This document shows positions 47,981 to 56,648 of a stretch of 64,000 nucleotides of DNA, piece by piece; the first letter of the stretch is position 1, and each line of letters opens with the position of its first letter. The notes under the pieces are model-generated. The model was not told the DNA's origin, did no database searches, and was given only the letters and a program-made list of their open reading frames with translations. A program made the position numbers and the translations under genes. The stretch comes from Corynebacterium glaucum (GTDB lineage Bacteria; Actinomycetota; Actinomycetes; Mycobacteriales; Mycobacteriaceae): contig NZ_CP047358.1 of the NCBI RefSeq assembly GCF_030408855.1, positions 1,612,001 through 1,676,000 of the forward strand, in the 5' to 3' direction.

Positions 47981-49354
47981 ATGATTGCATCGCACGGCGC
48001 ACGCGTTTCGGTGACCAGCGAGGAGATCATCCTCACCCCGACGGCCCTCGCCGCTTCGCTGCGCGGCGACGCGACAGAGCGCCGCATCTCGCTGGCGGAG
48101 ATCACCAGCGTCGACCCTGTCCCGGGTGATGCGTGGGCGGCCGGATCCCTTCAGGTGACTACCAACGACGGCGTCCACACAATCGAGTTCAGCCCGGGCG
48201 ACACCCAAGGGCCCGCTGAACTCGCGGAGCTCATCACTGCGGCACAACAGGGCGACGCCCCCGACACAGTGAGCGTCGACGGTGCTGCAGGCATCCCGGG
48301 ATTCAGCTTCGTCGCGCTCGACGTGGAGACCGCGAACCAGAACTGGGGCTCGATCTGCCAGATTGGTGTGGTCAAAATCGTCGACGGCGAGGAGGTCGAG
48401 CGCGCATCGTGGCTCTGCCAGCCGCCAGCAGGTATCGATGAGTTCGACCCCTTCAACGTGGAAATCCACGGGATTACGGCCGAGGCGGTGGCAAAAGAAC
48501 CGAGTGTCACCGAGCGCATCGATGCTGTGGCGGAATTCGCCGGCGACCTCCCCATCGTCGCCCACAACGCCCAGTTCGATGCCTCGGCGCTCCGGTACGC
48601 CTGCGTGGCCACCAAGCACAAGGTTCCGCCGCTGATGTTCGCGTGCACCCTGGCACAGGCCCGCGCCACCAAGCTCGACGTGGTCAACCACCGGCTCCCC
48701 ACACTCGCGGAGTTCTTTGGTGTCACGCTGGACAAGCATCACGACGCGTGCGCCGACGCGGCCGCCTGCGCCGGGATCATGGTGGGGCTGGCGCGGCGCG
48801 CAAAACACGAAGGCTCGCTGATGAGCTTCGTCCACGACACTGGCTTCGCCCTCGGGTCAATCGACACTGACCGGGTCACCCCTGTCCTTCGCGACCGCTC
48901 GGGAGCCACGCGAGCACTGCAAGTGAAACGAGTCGCGGGCGGGGACATGAATCTCGCTGTTGATGCGGCTGTGGAGCCACAGGGAAGCAATCAGGATGGG
49001 CGGACAACCGAGGCGTCGACAAGCAAAAAGGCCCCCTGGCAAGCGGTGGCGACTCCGGACACCGTGCCCGAGCCGAACCCCCAAGCCGATCCAAACTCCC
49101 CGCTTTACGGCGAGAATGTGACGCTGACCGGCGACTTTGAGCCGTACGACAAGGGCGAGCTGTGGAATGGCATCGCTGAGATGGGCGCGACGGTGGGCAA
49201 GAATGTGACTAAGAAGACGACCATTCTCGTCGCCGGCGAGTGGGCAACCATGACGTCGAAGGAGAAGCGGGCGCGCGAGCTGCAGGAAAAGGGCCAGGAC
49301 ATCCAAATCTGGTCCGCTGACCAGCTGCTGGAGGCACTCGGGCTCAAAGCTTGA
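47981..49354 (+). CDS. DEDDh exonuclease with C-terminal BRCT domain (DnaQ-like)
   Basis: The 457-residue protein has three parts. Residues 1-105 form a PH-like N-terminal domain (ILTPTALAASLRGD, then HTIEFSPGDT). Residues 108-275 form a DnaQ-like 3'-5' exonuclease with ALDVETAN (Asp114, Glu116), IVAHNAQFDASALRYA and HHDACADAAACA. After a linker a BRCT domain (about 375-457) has VTLTGDFEP and KTTILVAGEW. A DNA repair or proofreading role is likely. It is not the polymerase III epsilon subunit in strict form. Confidence 0.88.
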   Translation: MIASHGARVSVTSEEIILTPTALAASLRGDATERRISLAEITSVDPVPGDAWAAGSLQVTTNDGVHTIEFSPGDTQGPAELAELITAAQQGDAPDTVSVDGAAGIPGFSFVALDVETANQNWGSICQIGVVKIVDGEEVERASWLCQPPAGIDEFDPFNVEIHGITAEAVAKEPSVTERIDAVAEFAGDLPIVAHNAQFDASALRYACVATKHKVPPLMFACTLAQARATKLDVVNHRLPTLAEFFGVTLDKHHDACADAAACAGIMVGLARRAKHEGSLMSFVHDTGFALGSIDTDRVTPVLRDRSGATRALQVKRVAGGDMNLAVDAAVEPQGSNQDGRTTEASTSKKAPWQAVATPDTVPEPNPQADPNSPLYGENVTLTGDFEPYDKGELWNGIAEMGATVGKNVTKKTTILVAGEWATMTSKEKRARELQEKGQDIQIWSADQLLEALGLKA

Positions 49355-49396
49355 CGACGGGCGGAACCGCGGGAGGCTCGCGTACGTCTAATCCGT

Positions 49397-49942
49397 ATGC
49401 AGCCAGATATCCCTCCATACCGCCGCCTGCGCCCTCGGCTTGCCCGGCGCGATGCCATCTCCGATTCGGCCGCGTCCATCAGCCTCTCCCCCGGGCTGGT
49501 GAGCTTGCTTGACCTCCCGGGGAAACGCGGGTTGAGCCACCAGGAGGTCGGATCGATGGGGATGACTCCGCAGTCCGCTTGGAACGCCGCCGGGGCGGGG
49601 CTGGTAGCCTCCGCGCATACGCGGACCGGGGTGGAGTTCTACGCCCGCCCCGCGTACGTGGCGCTCGGGCCGGACGCGCCCCGCGGCTACGAGGTGCGCC
49701 GCAAGGGCGCGTCGGCGGCGGCGTGGTTGGCGCATCCGCGGGCGTTTTCGACGCTGCGCACTCATTTCACCGCTGTGATGGAGCCGGCCGGCGAACTGGT
49801 GTATTTCACCCGGGACTGCCGAGAGCTGTTTGTGTTCGATGCCGCCGAGGAAGAGGTTGCCGCCGCGCTGGGAGATATCGGGGTGGTGCGGTATTCGCTG
49901 GGGTTCCCGCTGCTGTTCACGCGTGATTCCGCCATGGTGTAG
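49397..49942 (+). CDS. Conserved hypothetical protein
   Basis: The 181-residue protein (RRLRPRLARRDAISDSAAS, then GVEFYARPAYVALGPD and YFTRDCRELFVFDAAEEEVA) is soluble and not recognised. It has a basic N-terminus and no motif I can name. It ends 23 nt before treY on the same strand but treY has its own -10 box. Confidence 0.65.
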   Translation: MQPDIPPYRRLRPRLARRDAISDSAASISLSPGLVSLLDLPGKRGLSHQEVGSMGMTPQSAWNAAGAGLVASAHTRTGVEFYARPAYVALGPDAPRGYEVRRKGASAAAWLAHPRAFSTLRTHFTAVMEPAGELVYFTRDCRELFVFDAAEEEVAAALGDIGVVRYSLGFPLLFTRDSAMV

Positions 49943-49952
49943 CTCGCCGAAC

Positions 49953-49958
49953 TAGGGT
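49953..49958 (+). promoter_or_regulatory. -10 box of treY (leaderless)
   Basis: TAGGGT ends 7 nt before the ATG at 49966. GAGG also occurs within the spacer. Confidence 0.4.
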
Positions 49959-49965
49959 GAGGTGC

Positions 49966-52512
49966 ATGCGTCGACCGATTACCTCCACGTATCGTTTGCA
50001 GCTTCGCGGACCTCATGCGGACCCCTCCGGACGTGCGTTCGGATTCGCCGAAGCCGCCGAACAAGTGCCGTATCTGCGCGCGCTGGGGGTCTCACACATC
50101 TACCTCTCCCCCATCTTCGCCTCCGCGCGCGAGTCCAACCACAACTACGACGTCATCGACCCGACCGAGGTCAACCCGGAGCTCGGCGGCATCGAAGGTC
50201 TGCGGGAGCTCGCTCGCATCGCGCACGAGGCGGGCCTTGGCCTGGTCTTGGACATCGTGCCGAACCACCTGGGCGTGGAGGTTCCGCGCACTAACCGCTG
50301 GTGGTGGGATCTGCTCAAGCACGGTCAGGATTCGGAGTTCGAGAGCTACTTCGACATCGACTGGCACGAAGACAATGGCGCTGGTGGCAAACTGGGCCTG
50401 CCGGTCCTGGGCACCGAGGGCGACGAGGACAAACTGCGCCTCACGCACCTTGGGCCCGAAGAGTTTCCCGAAGGCGCGGCCCCCGAAGGCGAAGACGTGC
50501 TCCAGTACTTCGACAAGTACTTCCCCCTGAAGCCCGAGAGCTACGATTCGCTTGACGACGACCCCGTGGAGGTCTACTCCCGCCAGGCTTACCGCCTGAT
50601 GTATTGGCGCGACGGCGTGATTTCATACCGCAGGTTCTTCTCCGTCAACGGCCTCGCGGGCATCCGGCAAGAGGACCCACTGGTCTTCGAGCATTCGCAC
50701 CGGGTCCTGCGCCAGCTCATCGCGGAGGATCTTATCGACGGCATCCGCGTCGACCACCCCGACGGCCTCACCGACCCGTTTGAGTACCTTACGCGCTTAC
50801 GCGACCTCATTGGCCCCGACCGCTGGTTGGTCGTGGAAAAGATCCTTGGCGTCACCGAGCCGCTTGACCCGCGCCTCAACGTCGACGGCACCACGGGCTA
50901 TGACGCCATGCGTGAGCTCGACGGCATCTTCATCGATCGTTCCGCCGAAGACCAACTCGGCATGCTCGCGCTGCAACAATCGGGTTCCACATGGGATGAA
51001 GACGCCATCACCGCAGCCGAGCACCAGCTCAAAGGCAAGGTGGCCAGGGATGAACTGGACGCCGAGGTGCGCCGCCTCGTTCGCGCGATTCGCCGCGACA
51101 ACTTCTCCACGGCTGGCCAAGAGGTCTCGGAGCAGGACCTCACCGACACCGTGGTCGAGCTGATCGCCGCGATCCCGGTGTACCGCGCAGATTACCGCTC
51201 CCTGTCGCGCATCACCTCTTCGGTGATCGCTGAGATGTCGCGCCGCTTCCCCGAACGCAGCGACGCGCTCGACCTGATCGCCGCGGCGATGCTCGCCGAG
51301 GGCGAAGCCAAAACCCGCTTTGCCCAGGTCTGTGGCGCGGTGATGGCAAAGGGCGTGGAGGACACCCTGTTCTACCGCGCGAGCCGCTTAGTTTCCTTGC
51401 AGGAAGTCGGCGGCGCGCCGGGCCGCTTTGGCGGCGGAGCCGCAGAGTTCCACCTCTTACAACAGGAGCGCGCGCAGCTCTGGCCGCATGCGATGACCTC
51501 GCTGACCACCCACGACACCAAGCGCACCGAAGACACCCGCGCCCGAATGGGTGAAATCACCGAACTCCCCGGCGGGTTCGCGGAGCTCACCCGGCAAGTC
51601 GTCGCCATGGTGCCACCGCCAGACACCGCCGCCGCCCACTTCCTCTTCCAAAACCTCCTGGGCGTGTGGCCAGCTGACGGTGTCATCACCGATGCACTGC
51701 AGGAACGTCTGCACGCCTACGCCCTCAAAGCGGTACGCGAGGCAGGTGTGAACTCCACCTGGTTTGACCAGGAGCCCGCTTACGAACAAGCGATCTGCGA
51801 TTGGATCGACGCGCTGCTCTACGGCCCTGTCGCTCCGACCATTACCGAGTTCGCCGCCAAACTCCACCGCGGCGGGGTGCAGGTCTCGCTCGGCAGAAAG
51901 GTATTGCAGCTCGCCGGTGCTGGTGTTCCGGACACGTACCAGGGCCAGGAGTTCATGGACTTCTCCCTAGTGGACCCGGACAACCGCCGCTTCATCGACT
52001 ACACCGCGAGGGCCCAAACCTTGCAGCAGTACCTCGAAGCCCGCGAAGACGACGCCTTCGACCTATCTGCTTACCTCACCGACACTGACGACACTCAAGA
52101 CACTCAAGACACGGACGAGAACTCCATCTCCGCGGACCGTGCGAAGCAGCTCATCATCCGCGAAGGCCTTCACCTGCGCCGCGAATTCGCTGACGTGTTC
52201 TTGAGCGGCGAGCACCAGGCAGTCTTCGCCGTAGGCGAAGCACACGACCACCTCGTCGGCATCGCCCGCGGTGATGCCTCAGTGTCCGGCACCGGTGGCC
52301 TCAGCATCATTGCCCTCGCCACGCGCCTCCCCCTCGCTCTGGAGAGTCGCGGCGGCTGGGGCGAAACCACCGTGCAATTGCCCGAAGGCGATTGGACCGA
52401 TCGCCTCAGCGGCCGCACGTTCAGCGGTGTCGTCCCCGTCGCCGAGGTCTTCTCCACTCTGCCCACCGCGCTGCTGGTGGCAAACCGTCTCACCGAAGCG
52501 GGGCGCTTGTAG
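49966..52512 (+). CDS. treY: Maltooligosyl trehalose synthase
   Basis: TreY isomerises the reducing-end linkage of maltodextrins to an alpha,alpha-1,1 bond. The 848-residue GH13 protein shows STYRLQLRG, HIYLSPIFASARESNHNYDV, VLDIVPNHLG, DGIRVDHPDGLTDPFEYL and, near the end, GAGVPDTYQGQE. The segment DTDDTQDTQDTDEN near residue 705 is a short acidic repeat specific to this copy. TreZ, 2.4 kb downstream, completes the pathway. Confidence 0.95.
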   Translation: MRRPITSTYRLQLRGPHADPSGRAFGFAEAAEQVPYLRALGVSHIYLSPIFASARESNHNYDVIDPTEVNPELGGIEGLRELARIAHEAGLGLVLDIVPNHLGVEVPRTNRWWWDLLKHGQDSEFESYFDIDWHEDNGAGGKLGLPVLGTEGDEDKLRLTHLGPEEFPEGAAPEGEDVLQYFDKYFPLKPESYDSLDDDPVEVYSRQAYRLMYWRDGVISYRRFFSVNGLAGIRQEDPLVFEHSHRVLRQLIAEDLIDGIRVDHPDGLTDPFEYLTRLRDLIGPDRWLVVEKILGVTEPLDPRLNVDGTTGYDAMRELDGIFIDRSAEDQLGMLALQQSGSTWDEDAITAAEHQLKGKVARDELDAEVRRLVRAIRRDNFSTAGQEVSEQDLTDTVVELIAAIPVYRADYRSLSRITSSVIAEMSRRFPERSDALDLIAAAMLAEGEAKTRFAQVCGAVMAKGVEDTLFYRASRLVSLQEVGGAPGRFGGGAAEFHLLQQERAQLWPHAMTSLTTHDTKRTEDTRARMGEITELPGGFAELTRQVVAMVPPPDTAAAHFLFQNLLGVWPADGVITDALQERLHAYALKAVREAGVNSTWFDQEPAYEQAICDWIDALLYGPVAPTITEFAAKLHRGGVQVSLGRKVLQLAGAGVPDTYQGQEFMDFSLVDPDNRRFIDYTARAQTLQQYLEAREDDAFDLSAYLTDTDDTQDTQDTDENSISADRAKQLIIREGLHLRREFADVFLSGEHQAVFAVGEAHDHLVGIARGDASVSGTGGLSIIALATRLPLALESRGGWGETTVQLPEGDWTDRLSGRTFSGVVPVAEVFSTLPTALLVANRLTEAGRL

Positions 52513-52519
52513 GCCCACA

Positions 52520-53554
52520 ATGAGCAGTAAGAAGATCCACGACGACACCGTCGCGCGCCTCGGCTCTACCTACTTCACCTGGCTCGACGCCAACGAAGGC
52601 ATCGCAGTCACGTTCCGCAACGCCCTGCACGAACTCATGCTCGACGCCGGCATCAACTTCGACAGGGTCGACGTCAGGGTCAAAACCTGGCCTTCACTCA
52701 AGGCAAAAGCACGCAAGCTTAACGACGACGGCGAGCTCCTCTACCCCGATCCTTGGCACGACATCCGCGACATCTTGGGAGCGCGAGTGACTGTTTTGCA
52801 CTCCACCGAGATCCCCGCGGTGCAGCGCCTTCTAGCTGACCAGTTTGAGGTGCTCCGCAGCGTCGACAAGGCCCAGGAAACGCGCATTGCCGGCGGCTTC
52901 GGCTACGGGTCGCACCACCTGCAGGTCCGCGTGACCGAACGATCCGAGGGGCTCGAAGCGTACGTAGGCACAGTCTTTGAAGTGCAGATCCGCACCGTGC
53001 TGCAGCATGCATGGGCCGAGTTCGAACACGACATCCGCTACAAGCGTGGGGGTGCCAGCGGCGCGTCTCAACACAAATCCGATCCGCAAATTGACCGCGC
53101 GTTTACTCTAGCCGCGGGGTTGATCGAACTCGCGGACCAACAGTTCGACCAGATCGCAGGCATCGCCAATCCGCACCACGATCTCCCAGGGCTCGGCGCA
53201 GCCGACGTCGACCTCTCCCCCGAGACACTGCCCGGCATTCTGACCATTCTGCTTGGCCCGAAGTTTCCGCTGTCCCGCGCGGACGACTACCGGTTCCTAC
53301 TGGAGCTGCTGCGCACCCACGGCATCGAGGAAGTCGACCAGCTGCGCGACCTGATCAACCCCGCAGACATCGAGGCACTATCCAACTCACTTGAATATGC
53401 CTTTGAGCCCGGGCAGGTCCGCATCGTGGACGACCTGCTCCTCAACCGCTACGGAACTGACCACATCGAGCGGACCTGGGACGCGGGCAACCGCCCAAAG
53501 GTCCGCCGGACCCGCCTCACCCGCAGACTGGCCCGCCTTCGCGGCGCGGATTAG
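52520..53554 (+). CDS. Small alarmone synthetase-like (p)ppGpp synthetase (RelA/SpoT domain)
   Basis: The 344-residue protein has a RelA/SpoT nucleotidyltransferase domain (about 20-190): WHDIRDILGARVTVLH, GGFGYGSHHLQVRV, and FEVQIRTVLQHAWAEFEHDI with the catalytic Glu. It has no HD hydrolase, TGS or ACT domain, so it should make but not degrade (p)ppGpp. A C-terminal half of about 150 residues is of unknown role. ATG at 52520 lies 7 nt after the treY stop, so it is probably co-transcribed with treY. Confidence 0.86.
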   Translation: MSSKKIHDDTVARLGSTYFTWLDANEGIAVTFRNALHELMLDAGINFDRVDVRVKTWPSLKAKARKLNDDGELLYPDPWHDIRDILGARVTVLHSTEIPAVQRLLADQFEVLRSVDKAQETRIAGGFGYGSHHLQVRVTERSEGLEAYVGTVFEVQIRTVLQHAWAEFEHDIRYKRGGASGASQHKSDPQIDRAFTLAAGLIELADQQFDQIAGIANPHHDLPGLGAADVDLSPETLPGILTILLGPKFPLSRADDYRFLLELLRTHGIEEVDQLRDLINPADIEALSNSLEYAFEPGQVRIVDDLLLNRYGTDHIERTWDAGNRPKVRRTRLTRRLARLRGAD

Positions 53555-53558
53555 CCGC

Positions 53559-53581
53559 AGTTGTCCGCCGCGCGGACAACC
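53559..53581 (+). terminator. Hairpin behind the alarmone synthetase gene, identical to the one behind ftsY
   Basis: GTTGTCCGC (53560-53568) and GCGGACAAC (53572-53580) form a perfect 9-bp stem with a CGC loop, 4 nt after the stop codon and before the convergent S4 gene. The sequence is the same as at 299-321 when both are read with transcription. Confidence 0.6.
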
Positions 53582-53599
53582 CTCAACCGCAGCTTGAGG

Positions 53600-53983
53600 C
53601 TAGCGCTTGCGGCCAAGGAGCCGGTCAGTCTCGCGGCGCTCCTTCTTCGTGGGTCGGCCGGCACCGCGATCACGCTTCGGCATTGTGGCGAAAATGTCCA
53701 TCGGCGGTGGCGGCGGTGACTTGTCGATGTAGCACTGCCGGGCAATCGGCGCCCCGACGCGTTTACGCACCGTTGCAGTGACTTCGAACTCGAGGTAGCG
53801 GTGGTCTTTCCACACGCGCACGTGGTCGCCTGGCACCACCTGCGTCGCGGCTTTCACCGCCTGTTCGTTGAGTTTGACGTGCCCTGCGCGCACGGCCTCG
53901 GCGGCCTGGCTGCGGGTCTTGAAAATGCGTACCGCCCACAGCCATACATCGATACGGACGGCAGATCCGTCGGGTTGGGTCAT
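53600..53983 (-). CDS. S4-domain RNA-binding protein, Hsp15/HslR type
   Basis: The 127-residue protein starts with an S4 domain (RIDVWLWAVRIFKTRSQAAE, then VRAGHVKLNEQAVKAA and GDHVRVW). It ends in a basic tail GRPTKKERRETDRLLGRKR. Hsp15 rescues stalled 50S subunits with peptidyl-tRNA in E. coli; a similar role is inferred. ATG at 53983; a TTG one codon upstream is possible. Confidence 0.87.
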   Translation of the reverse strand: MTQPDGSAVRIDVWLWAVRIFKTRSQAAEAVRAGHVKLNEQAVKAATQVVPGDHVRVWKDHRYLEFEVTATVRKRVGAPIARQCYIDKSPPPPPMDIFATMPKRDRGAGRPTKKERRETDRLLGRKR

Positions 53984-53997
53984 CAATTAGTACTCGT

Positions 53998-54231
53998 CTA
54001 GTACTCGTCGACGTGGTTGACGATCTTTTGCGCCTTGTTGTAGTTCACAAACCCGCCGACCACAGCCACCACGAAACCGAGGATGAACAGCGGCCACGAG
54101 CTGAAGATCAGCCCGAGCGCGACACCGCCGGCCACGCCGCCACCACCCCACGCAAGGGCGGCGTTCATGTGCTTGCGCATCTCTTGCTTGCGTCGCTCGA
54201 TCGGGTTGTTCGGACGGGGCTGCATGGTCAT
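53998..54231 (-). CDS. Small two-helix membrane protein
   Basis: The 77-residue protein has a basic N-terminus (PIERRKQEMRKHMN) and two close membrane helices (about 26-42 and 44-63), ending in NYNKAQKIVNHVDEY. Not recognised. ATG at 54231 has weak GTGGG upstream; 54225 is an alternative. It lies between the S4 gene and yigZ on the same strand. Confidence 0.6.
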   Translation of the reverse strand: MTMQPRPNNPIERRKQEMRKHMNAALAWGGGGVAGGVALGLIFSSWPLFILGFVVAVVGGFVNYNKAQKIVNHVDEY

Positions 54232-54241
54232 GCCCACGAGT

Positions 54242-54880
54242 TTAACCCAGCTCGATCCAGCGCTGGCCCGCCGCCTTAGCCTCTGAGGAGCCGTGGGTGG
54301 CGGCGGCCAACGTGGCGTCGACAAGCGATTGGTCTCCTGGATTGAAGGCGAGCGTGTAGCGGGCCATCGAACCGTACTCGACGCCGACGATCTCGATGCC
54401 GGCGCCGCGTAGCTCGGCCTCGATGCGGCCTGCTTCTCCGTGCGGCAGGTCGACAGTGGCCAAGTCTTTCACCACCCGCGTGCGCCGCTGGACCAGCTCG
54501 AGCGCTTCCGACACCGAGTTGGTGTAGGCGCTAACCAGGCCGCCGGTGCCCAGCTTGACCCCGCCAAAGTAGCGGATCACCACGGCGGCGACATCGAGCA
54601 TTCCCGAGCCTTTGAGCACCTCGAGCATCGGCTTGCCGGCGGTGCCTGAAGGCTCGCCGTCGTCGGAGGAGCGCTCGATCGGCTGCGAATTTTCTACGTG
54701 CACGATGAACGCGGAGCAGTGGTGCCGCGCGTCCGGGTACGCCTCACGCGCACGCGTGACCAGTCCGCGTGCTTCCTCTTCACTGCGCGCGCGGTCAACC
54801 CAGGTGATGAAACGCGAGCGCTTTATCTCAAACTCGTGGGTGACCAGCTCCGCGGCGGGCAATTCATAAGACGTGCGCAT
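54242..54880 (-). CDS. yigZ: YigZ/IMPACT family protein
   Basis: The 212-residue protein has the UPF0029 N-terminal IMPACT domain: FEIKRSRFITWVDRA, PDARHHCSAFIV, SSDDGEPSGTAGKPML and VVIRYFGGVKLGTGGLVSAY. A smaller C-terminal domain (about 140-212) follows. The function in bacteria is unclear; translation-linked roles are suggested for relatives. ATG at 54880 is chosen since the N-terminus MRTSYELPAAELVTHEFEIK fits the family. Confidence 0.92.
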   Translation of the reverse strand: MRTSYELPAAELVTHEFEIKRSRFITWVDRARSEEEARGLVTRAREAYPDARHHCSAFIVHVENSQPIERSSDDGEPSGTAGKPMLEVLKGSGMLDVAAVVIRYFGGVKLGTGGLVSAYTNSVSEALELVQRRTRVVKDLATVDLPHGEAGRIEAELRGAGIEIVGVEYGSMARYTLAFNPGDQSLVDATLAAATHGSSEAKAAGQRWIELG

Positions 54881-54890
54881 TGGGTTGAGG

Positions 54891-54900
54891 ATAGTACGCT
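54891..54900. promoter_or_regulatory. Overlapping divergent -10 boxes of yigZ and treZ
   Basis: ATAGTACGCT contains TACGCT on the plus strand (54895-54900, 8 nt before the treZ ATG) and TACTAT on the minus strand (54891-54896, 10 nt before the yigZ ATG). The two -10 boxes share two base pairs, so the site could serve as one bidirectional promoter. Confidence 0.45.
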
Positions 54901-54908
54901 GGGTGCGC

Positions 54909-56627
54909 ATGCAGCGTTTCCAAGTCTGGGCACCCCACGCGCGCAACGTGCGCATCACCATCGACGGCGCCACGCACGACATGCGCGCCGAGGACCGCGG
55001 GTGGTGGTTCTGCGATGAGGTTCCGCAAGCCGGTCAGCGCTACACATTTTCGCTTTTCGACGGCACCGAGTGGACGAAGCCCTTGCCCGATCCGCGGACC
55101 CGCTCGCAACCTGACGGTGTGCACGGCCCGTCGGAGGTTGTGGCGGACGACTTCGAGTGGACCGACCACGATTGGGCCGGCATTCACCTGCGTGACCAGG
55201 TGATCTACGAGCTCCACGTGGGAACGTTCACTCCGGAGGGCACGTTCAACGCTGTCACCGACAAGCTGGAGTACCTCGCGGAGCTTGGTGTGAACGCCAT
55301 CGAACTCATGCCGGTACAGCCGTTCGCCGGCACCCGGAATTGGGGCTACGACGGGGTGGACTGGTTTGCGGTCCAGCACTCATACGGCGGCCCAGAGGGC
55401 CTGAAACGGCTGGTTGACGCGGCCCACGCCGAAGGCATCGCCGTGATCCTGGATGTGGTGTACAACCACTTCGGCCCGGAAGGCAACTACAACCCGCTAT
55501 TCGGCCCCTACACCACGCACGGCCGCACGGGATGGGGCGACGTGGTGAACATTTCCGGCCCAGGCTCGGACGAGGTGCGCGCCTACATCCTGGACTCCGT
55601 GCGCCAGTGGCTGGATGAGTTCCACATTGACGGCCTTCGTCTTGACGCGGTGCATGCTTACGACGACCGCCGCGCGTACTCATTGATGGAAGAGATCCGC
55701 CGCGTCGCCGACGGGGTCGCCGACGAAACCCGGGTGCCGCGCACGATCATCGGTGAGACAGACCAGAACGACCCGCGCATCGTCAACGATGAATCGCGCG
55801 GCGGCTACGGCCTGTCCGCACAGTGGCTCGACGACGTGCACCACTGCGTGCACACCCTGATCACCGGCGAGCGCCAGGGCTACTACATCGACTACGGCAC
55901 CGTCGAGCTCCTCGCAGACACACTGCGCAACGCCTACCGCTTCCGCGACACGTGGTCTGAGTTCCGCGCCCGCACCCACGGCCGCCCCTTGGACCTCAGC
56001 CACGTGGCGCCTTGGCGCATGGTCACGTTCACCACCAACCATGACCAGACTGGGAACAGGGCTGCGGGTGACAGGCCGTCGCAAAGCTTGAGCCCCGAAC
56101 AACTCGCCCTGCGTGCCGCGACCATCCTGCTGAGCCCTTTCACTCCGATGCTGTTCATGGGCGAGGAGTTTGGGGCGCGCACGCCGTTTCCGTTCTTCGT
56201 TTCGCACACCGACGATGAGCTTGCGCGAATGACGCGCGAGGGCCGCCTGCAGGAGTTCGCCCGGCAGGGCTGGAACTACGCGGACGTGCCCGACCCGCTC
56301 GATCCTAAGACCTTCGAGTCCGCACGGTTGGATTGGGAGTTTGAGAAGGAGCAAGCCATGCTTCTCGACGCCTACCGTGAACTGCTTGAAATCCGCCGCA
56401 CCCGAGGCTTCAACCGCGAAGATCTGCGCGAGCTTCAGGTGGAGCACGGAGAAACGTGGCTGACCATGCGTGACGCCGCTTCCGCGTCCGTGACTTTCGC
56501 GGCGAACTTCTCGGACGCGCCGGTGACCGTGCCGGTGGGTGGCGAGCTGGTGTACTCGTTCACCACTCCGAAGGTAGGGGCCGAGGAGACCGTGTTGGAC
56601 CCGTGGGGGTTTGCGGTGCTGGCGTAG
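54909..56627 (+). CDS. treZ: Maltooligosyl trehalose trehalohydrolase
   Basis: TreZ frees trehalose from the maltooligosyl trehalose made by TreY. The 572-residue GH13 protein has an N-terminal CBM48-like domain (FQVWAPHARNVRITIDG), ELHVGTFTPEGTF, ILDVVYNHFGPEGNY, HIDGLRLDAVHAYDD with the catalytic Asp, IIGETDQNDPR with the Glu, and TNHDQTGNRA. ATG at 54909 matches the domain start. Confidence 0.95.
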   Translation: MQRFQVWAPHARNVRITIDGATHDMRAEDRGWWFCDEVPQAGQRYTFSLFDGTEWTKPLPDPRTRSQPDGVHGPSEVVADDFEWTDHDWAGIHLRDQVIYELHVGTFTPEGTFNAVTDKLEYLAELGVNAIELMPVQPFAGTRNWGYDGVDWFAVQHSYGGPEGLKRLVDAAHAEGIAVILDVVYNHFGPEGNYNPLFGPYTTHGRTGWGDVVNISGPGSDEVRAYILDSVRQWLDEFHIDGLRLDAVHAYDDRRAYSLMEEIRRVADGVADETRVPRTIIGETDQNDPRIVNDESRGGYGLSAQWLDDVHHCVHTLITGERQGYYIDYGTVELLADTLRNAYRFRDTWSEFRARTHGRPLDLSHVAPWRMVTFTTNHDQTGNRAAGDRPSQSLSPEQLALRAATILLSPFTPMLFMGEEFGARTPFPFFVSHTDDELARMTREGRLQEFARQGWNYADVPDPLDPKTFESARLDWEFEKEQAMLLDAYRELLEIRRTRGFNREDLRELQVEHGETWLTMRDAASASVTFAANFSDAPVTVPVGGELVYSFTTPKVGAEETVLDPWGFAVLA

Positions 56628-56648
56628 CTGTTGGCTTATTGCAATGGC

